Shown here in pieces: positions 58,644 to 64,000 of a DNA stretch of 64,000 bases. The DNA lies in the NCBI RefSeq assembly GCF_016086655.4, contig NC_052141.2, positions 2,542,001 through 2,606,000 of the forward strand. The letters are read 5' to 3'. Position 1 is the first letter of the stretch, and each line of letters opens with the position of its first letter. The notes under the pieces are model-generated. The model was given only the letters and a program-made list of their open reading frames with translations, was not told the DNA's origin and ran no database searches. A program made the translations under genes and the position numbers. The DNA comes from Lepeophtheirus salmonis (taxonomy: Eukaryota > Arthropoda > Copepoda > Siphonostomatoida > Caligidae).

Positions 58644-59908
58644 CAGGGTGTCCACGATAAATTGAAACTATCTTAAAATTCAACCTGCTTGATAAAAATG
58701 GAATTTGGAGTGTATTTGTTAATATGAAAAAGTTAGACATGATATTAAACAATAAATTTATTCAACATGTCCTCCCTCAACAGCCACCATCTTCTCCATC
58801 CCGCCCCGAAAGGATTTGCATGCCCTGATGACTTCCACGGAATCGACAGCATTCCACTCCCTCGTAATGGATCCCTTCAGGGCCGCGATGCTCTTGTGGC
58901 TGACCTTGCACACCTCCCTCTCCAACTTCCCCTACCAGTAGATATCACACGGATTGAGGTCGGGTGAGTTGGAGGGCCAGGTGTTGCGATCCCAGAAAGT
59001 GATGTCGTGGGAGTTGAAGAGGTTAGTGGTCCTCATGGCGATGTGTGTGGGCGCTGAGTTCTGTTGGAATATGAACTCCTTCCAAGCGGCCGTATCCTTC
59101 ATCCAGGGGATGACGAACTCCTCCATGACTTCACAGTACCCTATCGCGTAAACCCTTTCCTTGGGATTGAAGAAGAAAGGAGGCATTACCTCACCGGTGC
59201 TGCAGATGACACCCAGGGTCATCAAGGAGGCCGGGAACTTTGTTCTGAAGACCGCAGGGACCTCTTCTCTCTCCTTGGCAAGCCACCTGTCATTTTGGAC
59301 GTTGTAGATTCTGTCGACAGTCCAGTTCTTCTCGTCGGACAAGAAGATTATTCTTCCTCCATGACTCTTCATGTCATTGAGGAGACGCTTACCGTTGGTG
59401 AGCCTGGTGGCCTTCATGGATACCGTGAGGATGTTTTGTTTGGCCATTTGGTATGACCTGTACCCGATGTCCTCATTCACAGCCTTGGAGACCAGCTGCT
59501 TGCTCACTCCACGGTTCTTGGCCAACCTGGACAAGGAAGTCCCCGGCGAAGCCTTGATGGACTACCAGAGGCCTTCAAGGAAGCGGGGAGTGCTAATTTG
59601 GTCACTTCTCATGTTGTGGGCCTTGCGGCAGACCTTCCCCTCAACTTCCCAGGCATTAGAGACCCAGTACACTGTGGTCTTGGGATAGTTAAGAAGCTTA
59701 TAGATAACAGAGGGCCTGTGTCCCGTGCGAGCCAATTCGAGGATGGCGTCTCTCTTTGCTTGTTCCATGATGACTATTGTTTGTTGTCAAAACAATTGTG
59801 ATGGAAGTTATAGTATAAGCTTTTATATTAGTATGATTTAACCCCGAATATCCACATTATGGATATGGATGAAGTTTAAAGTAGTTCCAATTTATCGTGG
59901 ACACCCTG
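58644..59908 (-). mobile_element. DD37D mariner element, near full length
   Basis: The left end starts at 58644 after TA (58642-58643) with cagggtgtccacgataaatt. The right end read inward gives the same cagggtgtccacgataaatt, so the inverted repeats match over at least 20 bp and continue imperfectly (ttgaaact / ttggaact). On the right the terminus is followed by tgta, so the TA is either two bases out or mutated. The 1.26-kb interior holds one almost continuous transposase frame on the minus strand without frameshifts, making it the best-preserved coding copy in the window. Confidence 0.9.
58758..59768 (-). pseudogene. DD37D mariner transposase with two amber stops and a lost catalytic Asp
   Basis: ATG at 59766-59768 starts MEQAKRDAILELARTGHRPS (first helix-turn-helix, VIYKLLNYPKTTVYWVSNAW). 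TAG at 59562-59564 follows TPRFLEGLW. The same frame continues with SIKASPGTS and SRLAKNRGVSKQLVSKAVNE (second helix-turn-helix). The first catalytic Asp is in FLSDEKNW. PASLMTLGVICSTGEVMPPF follows, then QQNSAPTH, where the second catalytic Asp is Asn (AAC). The third block is WPSNSPDLNPCD (Asp present), and 37 residues separate the second and third catalytic positions, the DD37D spacing. TAG at 58932-58934 lies four residues after that Asp, at the conserved Trp. The frame then runs on (GKLEREVCKVSHKSIAALKG, ... ) to GGHVE and TAA at 58758-58760. The copy cannot make an active enzyme. Confidence 0.9.
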
Positions 59909-60239
59909 TGTATCTATTATACTACAATATAGTTTTGCTCTTCGACTTTTTTTTTTCAATTATGTTTTTTATTTGTCATCTACTTTTACATGAATTTGCA
60001 AGGTCAGAATAAAATTTTTGTTGTTATGGGGCTTTTAGGACACATTGTAATACTAGGGAAAGTGGATAAAATCTATATTCATTTTCTGGTACATAATAAT
60101 TTCAAATTTTCTGCAGACTGTAACTTTGGAACTATTTCTAAATCTTTTAAAATCAGCAAAATATAGATTGCATTGATTACTGAATTCAAATAGTAAATAA
60201 TTCGTTTCCAAAATTGTTTGCAAAACAAAATAGAGTTAA

Positions 60240-60790
60240 ATGGTTCAAATTGGGGGAAAAAATATATTTGAATCCTTTAATAAGATAAAAGGAATCAAAA
60301 AGCATAACGTATTTATGTTTTCCTCTGTTCATCCTGGAGTTGAAAAAATGAAGGAGTGGTCCAATAGTAAAGAAATCGATAAGGCTTTTAAAGAATCATA
60401 GGTCATCCAAGGAATTAACCATTTTAATTCCTGAAAGTTATAGTCCTGAGAATTATTTATGTACATAAGCTTTTCTAACAGTAGAAGAAATAAAATAATA
60501 TCTGGAAAGAAATATAGATCCTCTTATCGATTATGGTAACCAAAGGAAATATCTCTTAAGGTTATAATAGGGCACTCTACAAGCCCTCTACTTAGATCAA
60601 ATTTGTCTACCTTAAATCCGTTTTCTACCTCTAATTCTCTTCCAATGTTGAATCTGTTTGCTACATGAGCATTAATCCCACCTTAAGTCAATTGCCTACC
60701 CCAAAGTCTCCTCAATGAAATCTGTTTTCTACATATAGGCCTCTATTTATTCCAAGCTCTCCTCCCGCCTTCAATATTTTTTCCACCTCA
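60240..60790. other. Non-coding, weak hints only
   Basis: Pyrimidine-rich words resembling tctacctcaaat / ttgcctacc recur between 60590 and 60810, giving a loose irregular repetition. No domain is recognised. Confidence 0.35.
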
Positions 60791-60799
60791 AACTATTCT

Positions 60800-60990
60800 C
60801 TTACTTCAAGTCTAATTGCCTTAACCAACTCCTTTGGCTGGTCCTTGTAGAAATTTTTGGTCTGCCTCTTGCGGTCACCTATTACAGAGTAGAGTGGTTA
60901 AGAACCAGCACTTTAGAGATCTCTAATGGTGCTATTTCACGCGTGGATAGCTCCAGAATTGCAAATCTGAGTTGTTGCATTTTTTGTTTG
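60800..60990 (-). pseudogene. Mariner/maT transposase relic, N-terminal HTH
   Basis: The minus strand reads QQLRFAILELSTREIAPLEI then SKVLVLNHSTL, two stops, and, shifted, GDRKRQTKNFYKDQPKELVK followed by AIRLEV. This is a first helix-turn-helix (R.AI..L...G....EI.K.L...RSTVYRV) and the start of the linker. No catalytic part is seen further along the minus strand. Confidence 0.55.
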
Positions 60991-62070
60991 TTTATGACGC
61001 TATTAATTCTCTGTTGACTTTCTTTATTTTTTTTGTCTACCGTTTCTTTACACAATTGTTTATAATAAATTATTGTGGATAATTATCTAAATATAAGAAA
61101 TAGGAAAAAATAGCGCCATATATAAAAAAGTGTTGCATTTTAGACGGAGGGGCCTGTTTGTATATTTTACCACCAAAATAAGTATTGTGCAATTTTGTTA
61201 TAATATATATGTTGGAAAAATTTGGAAATCTAAAGCAAGGGTATTTGTTATTATACCCTGTATAATCATCAGTAATCATCTTAAATTATATATAAAGTCC
61301 GTATCATTAATTTTTGAAAAAAAAAGATCACAGGTGCTATCAAGGTTCATGACAATTCTAGGCCCTTTTATCCATTATCATGATCATCATTATTTCTCCT
61401 TCTTTTCTTTTCTATCTTTTTCCATTAAAAATTCATTAACACTACATACACAAATTAAGTTTTAATGATAGCAAGCGAAATCAACTCCGGCTAGAAAAAT
61501 GGATTTCATACAATTATTTTTCAACTGTTTTGAATGACGTCGTAAGCTACACCATAACTGAGAAAATTTATCTTATTAACTCTGCAATATTCTTAAAAGT
61601 GCTTCTTATACCTTTGAATCAACACTTTATAGCCAATTCTTTTCAGTATCCTACTGAAACATTCAATCAACTTATTTGCAATTCTTTATATTTCCATCAT
61701 AATCTCTTTTTTAGGATTTATATGTTATTTATATTTAAACAATTTTAATGGAGGATTAGATAATTTATTTAACTGTTTTGCTTTAAAAAATTTTACTTTG
61801 TTTTTTTGCTTTTGACTTATTGGATCTTTCTTTTTTTCAATGTGAAGACGTTTTCTTTCTTCTAAAAAGAAAACAGAAAAATAGGCCAAAAATTATCAGG
61901 TAATTAACAAAATAAGTAAATCCAACCAACTGCTATTTATTTCATAGGTACTTCCAGACTATCATTGACATATTAATTCTCTAGAATTTTTATAATAAAT
62001 TACATATACATATATTTCAACTATAATATAATATTATAGTTGTATGTCCTCTGATAAAAACGCATAGTGT
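60990..62070. other. AT-rich non-coding DNA
   Basis: At about 61249-61262 attataccctgtataat looks like an element end next to TA, with no partner found. Open frames at 61130-61465 and 61530-61748 are AT-biased with no domain. Confidence 0.45.
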
Positions 62071-62580
62071 ATTTATTTCATGATGGAGACAAATACATAC
62101 TTTATACACACAAAAATGTTGTTCAGAATTTTGGATGAAGTACCCAAGACTATGTTCTGTTCTGATCACGCCAGATTCCTGTGTATGGAGGAAAAGTTTT
62201 GTTTTTCTGGAATAACTTGATTTTTTTAATAAAACAAGATGGATTCCTCGTGTGTCAAAGTTTTTTAAGGTATAGGTTGATGATTCCAAACTGTAACCAA
62301 AAAATGAAAACTATAGTACTGAAGAAAAAGGGAGAACGTACATTAAATAAGAATTAAAAAAGTGAAGAAAATGATTAGCAAATTAGTCTTGGTATGTTTT
62401 TTCATTATGATGGAAGGAGAAACATCTTCTAATTATAATGGATAAAAGGAGAGAAGAAAGTCTAATGTTGGCTATCGACAAGTTGTTCTGTAGTTATTTA
62501 AAGCATTACCTAAATAATTCGATATAAAATTTATATTACGGATACATCCTATTATTTAATTATATTAAAAGGTTATATAT
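62070..62580 (+). repeat. Dispersed repeat family C copy 2
   Basis: Partner of 54985-55410 in the same orientation, about 7.1 kb downstream. The matching words are listed there. This copy carries an extra AT-rich block around 62350-62450. Confidence 0.7.
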
Positions 62581-64000
62581 CATATTATTTAATACTGCCT
62601 AATAATATGGCTTAGTAATATTTTAATGAAAATGTAGTATTCTGTATAATGTTAGTATTTCAATATGACAACCAAAATTTCTTCATCGAAATAAAAAGAT
62701 GGTCAATATTTATATATATATATATACGACGCAGGATCAATTGTTTTTTTGTCCTTTTGGAACTGGAGTATCAGTATCGTATTACTTATTACTTTGTTTA
62801 GCTATGAAGGATAATAAATTATGATGAATCCATAACTTATCAAGTGAGACGAGGGAATCAACAGCTGAAAACCAACAAAATAGGTAACTTTTGTGTATTA
62901 ACGTGGTAACGCCGTCTGAGACGTTCAACAGTAATTAAAATAATTACAAAACATTCTTATTGAAGCTATTATTTTTAACTAATTTTAAACTAATGAATAA
63001 TAATTTCATTCCAAAATTCATATAAAGTAAAGAATGTTTCATCAAAATTTGTATGAAGAAGTAAAAAATTCATGTTTTTACTAAAAATTTTACTGAATGA
63101 ATAAAAAATCAAATCTTGGAAAAATCTATTCATTCAAGTATTTATAGCATTTATTTGATATTTGGGAGTGAAAAAATAGTTGGAATAGTTCAAAACTGAT
63201 ATAAAATTTAAATTATATAATTATTTTAATCCTTTCAATGTTTATTATTTAATTAAAATCATTTTATTTTTGGGGTTTCTTTTTTACTCAGTTCAATAGC
63301 CACGTTATAAAATTATTTTAACAAACATAGGATTAATATTGACAAAAATAAAGTTCTTAAAGAGGGAAAAATAATTAATAGAATACAATCACTAAATATT
63401 TCTGACATGTCTTAAATAACAATATAGAAAAACAAGACAAAACGATATTAAAAATCATTTTTTTAATTATATATATTTCTTCAACCCGTATTTTTGGTAA
63501 TTTAAAATTTAATGATACTTAATTGAAAGGATACACAAAATTAAACAAGCCTTGATTTGCTACAATTTTTTGTTCAGAAACACGAGTTAGGTAATTAAAA
63601 ATTTAAATATCTTAACAGGATTTAAAAGTCTGAGTTAACGACAATTGTCAAAGAATTACCCAAAACAGATATACTTCACCATATTATGGAACTACACCAT
63701 AATTAAAGGAGACGCCATTTTGGGGGCTCAAAGTTGATATTTCTACTACATAAAATGAAAAAATTTATAAAATAAATCTAGATCAAACTTCATATAATGG
63801 ATTCAAGCATAAAAAAGACTTACATTGAATACTAATTGATTCCAATGATATATGTATAGTGATATTTGATTATAATCAATGTAATATGTACAGAAACCCC
63901 CACAAAGATATTTATGAATTGGTAAAACTTTTTTCTTTCCATCAATTTGAGACCAAAAAATGAAGAATAATTAGAAACAATATCTTTTATTATTTCCATT
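62580..64000. other. AT-rich non-coding DNA
   Basis: TA run near 62711-62726. No gene or clear repeat is recognised up to the end of the window. Confidence 0.5.

Noticed and set aside
59535..59561. A separate start for the second part of the 58.6-kb transposase
   Set aside because: The apparent start there would be a TTG codon. The frame is continuous with the upstream part and broken only by a TAG at 59562-59564.
58767..59801. Several plus-strand open frames of 65-130 codons
   Set aside because: They lie antisense to the DD37D transposase at 58758-59768; the minus strand carries the helix-turn-helix and catalytic motifs.
1885..62726. TA microsatellites and long homopolymers as regulatory sites or origins
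   Set aside because: They are expected in DNA of this composition and show no arrangement that suggests a function.
1..64000. CRISPR arrays, integrons, operons, riboswitches and rRNA
   Set aside because: No regularly spaced repeats, no clustered genes and no conserved RNA core were seen. The window is not prokaryotic in character.

Overview
The window looks like non-genic DNA from an animal nuclear genome, most likely an arthropod. It is strongly AT-rich, has long A/T homopolymers and TA microsatellites, and contains no convincing host exon, no rRNA and no tRNA that I could read. Almost every stretch with any protein memory is a decayed transposable element, and the dominant class is Tc1/mariner of the DD37D (maT-like) kind. 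This element load and base composition would fit a crustacean such as a parasitic copepod. That assignment is inference and not proven by anything here.

Layout. 1-10.7 kb: AT-rich DNA with copies of a dispersed non-coding repeat (family A, 2.3-6.2 kb), two maT relics (2.6 and 7.1 kb), one copy of repeat family B (7.8-8.25 kb) and an unclassified patch (9.7-10.1 kb). 10.74-12.38 kb: a nearly complete 1.2-kb DD37D mariner with 27-bp inverted ends, abutting a 418-bp TA-flanked MITE with which it shares a TA. 14.3-17.1 kb: several copies of repeat family B, one interrupted by a mariner relic of a different type (WFQQDG...CDLTPL). 21.2 kb: maT relic. 24.67-26.33 kb: piggyBac transposase relic. 27.2-28.84 kb: a DD34D mariner relic duplicated in tandem with a 741-bp period. 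29.3-31.3 kb: two maT relics bracketing a TTAA-flanked 693-bp piggyBac-like MITE. 33.5, 38.2 and 39.9 kb: maT relics. 41.1-42.0 kb: an internally deleted mariner with intact ends. 43.7, 44.6 and 46.3 kb: further relics. 48.6-52.1 kb: a decayed Ty3/gypsy-type LTR retrotransposon on the minus strand with both LTRs, gag, zinc knuckle, protease, RT, RNase H and the integrase tail. 53.5-54.2 kb: a mariner whose two halves lie on opposite strands. 56.1, 58.6-59.9 and 60.8 kb: more DD37D elements. 61-64 kb: AT-rich DNA with one copy of repeat family C.

No genes work together here as a pathway. The biology is element on element: insertion, internal deletion, nonsense decay, local duplication and nesting. 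The most interesting recurrent signal is in the eight DD37D relics that retain the end of the catalytic domain and belong to one broad group. In all eight, the conserved tryptophan four residues after the third catalytic aspartate is no longer TGG. It is TAG in four copies (one of them read across a 1-nt gap) and TAA, AAG, AAG and GAG in the others, each one substitution from TAG. Three relics of other groups keep the tryptophan. Other points of interest are the mariner/MITE pair sharing a TA, the TTAA element with repeated internal palindromes, and the mariner with an internal inversion. Reading was by eye; no alignment or database search was run.
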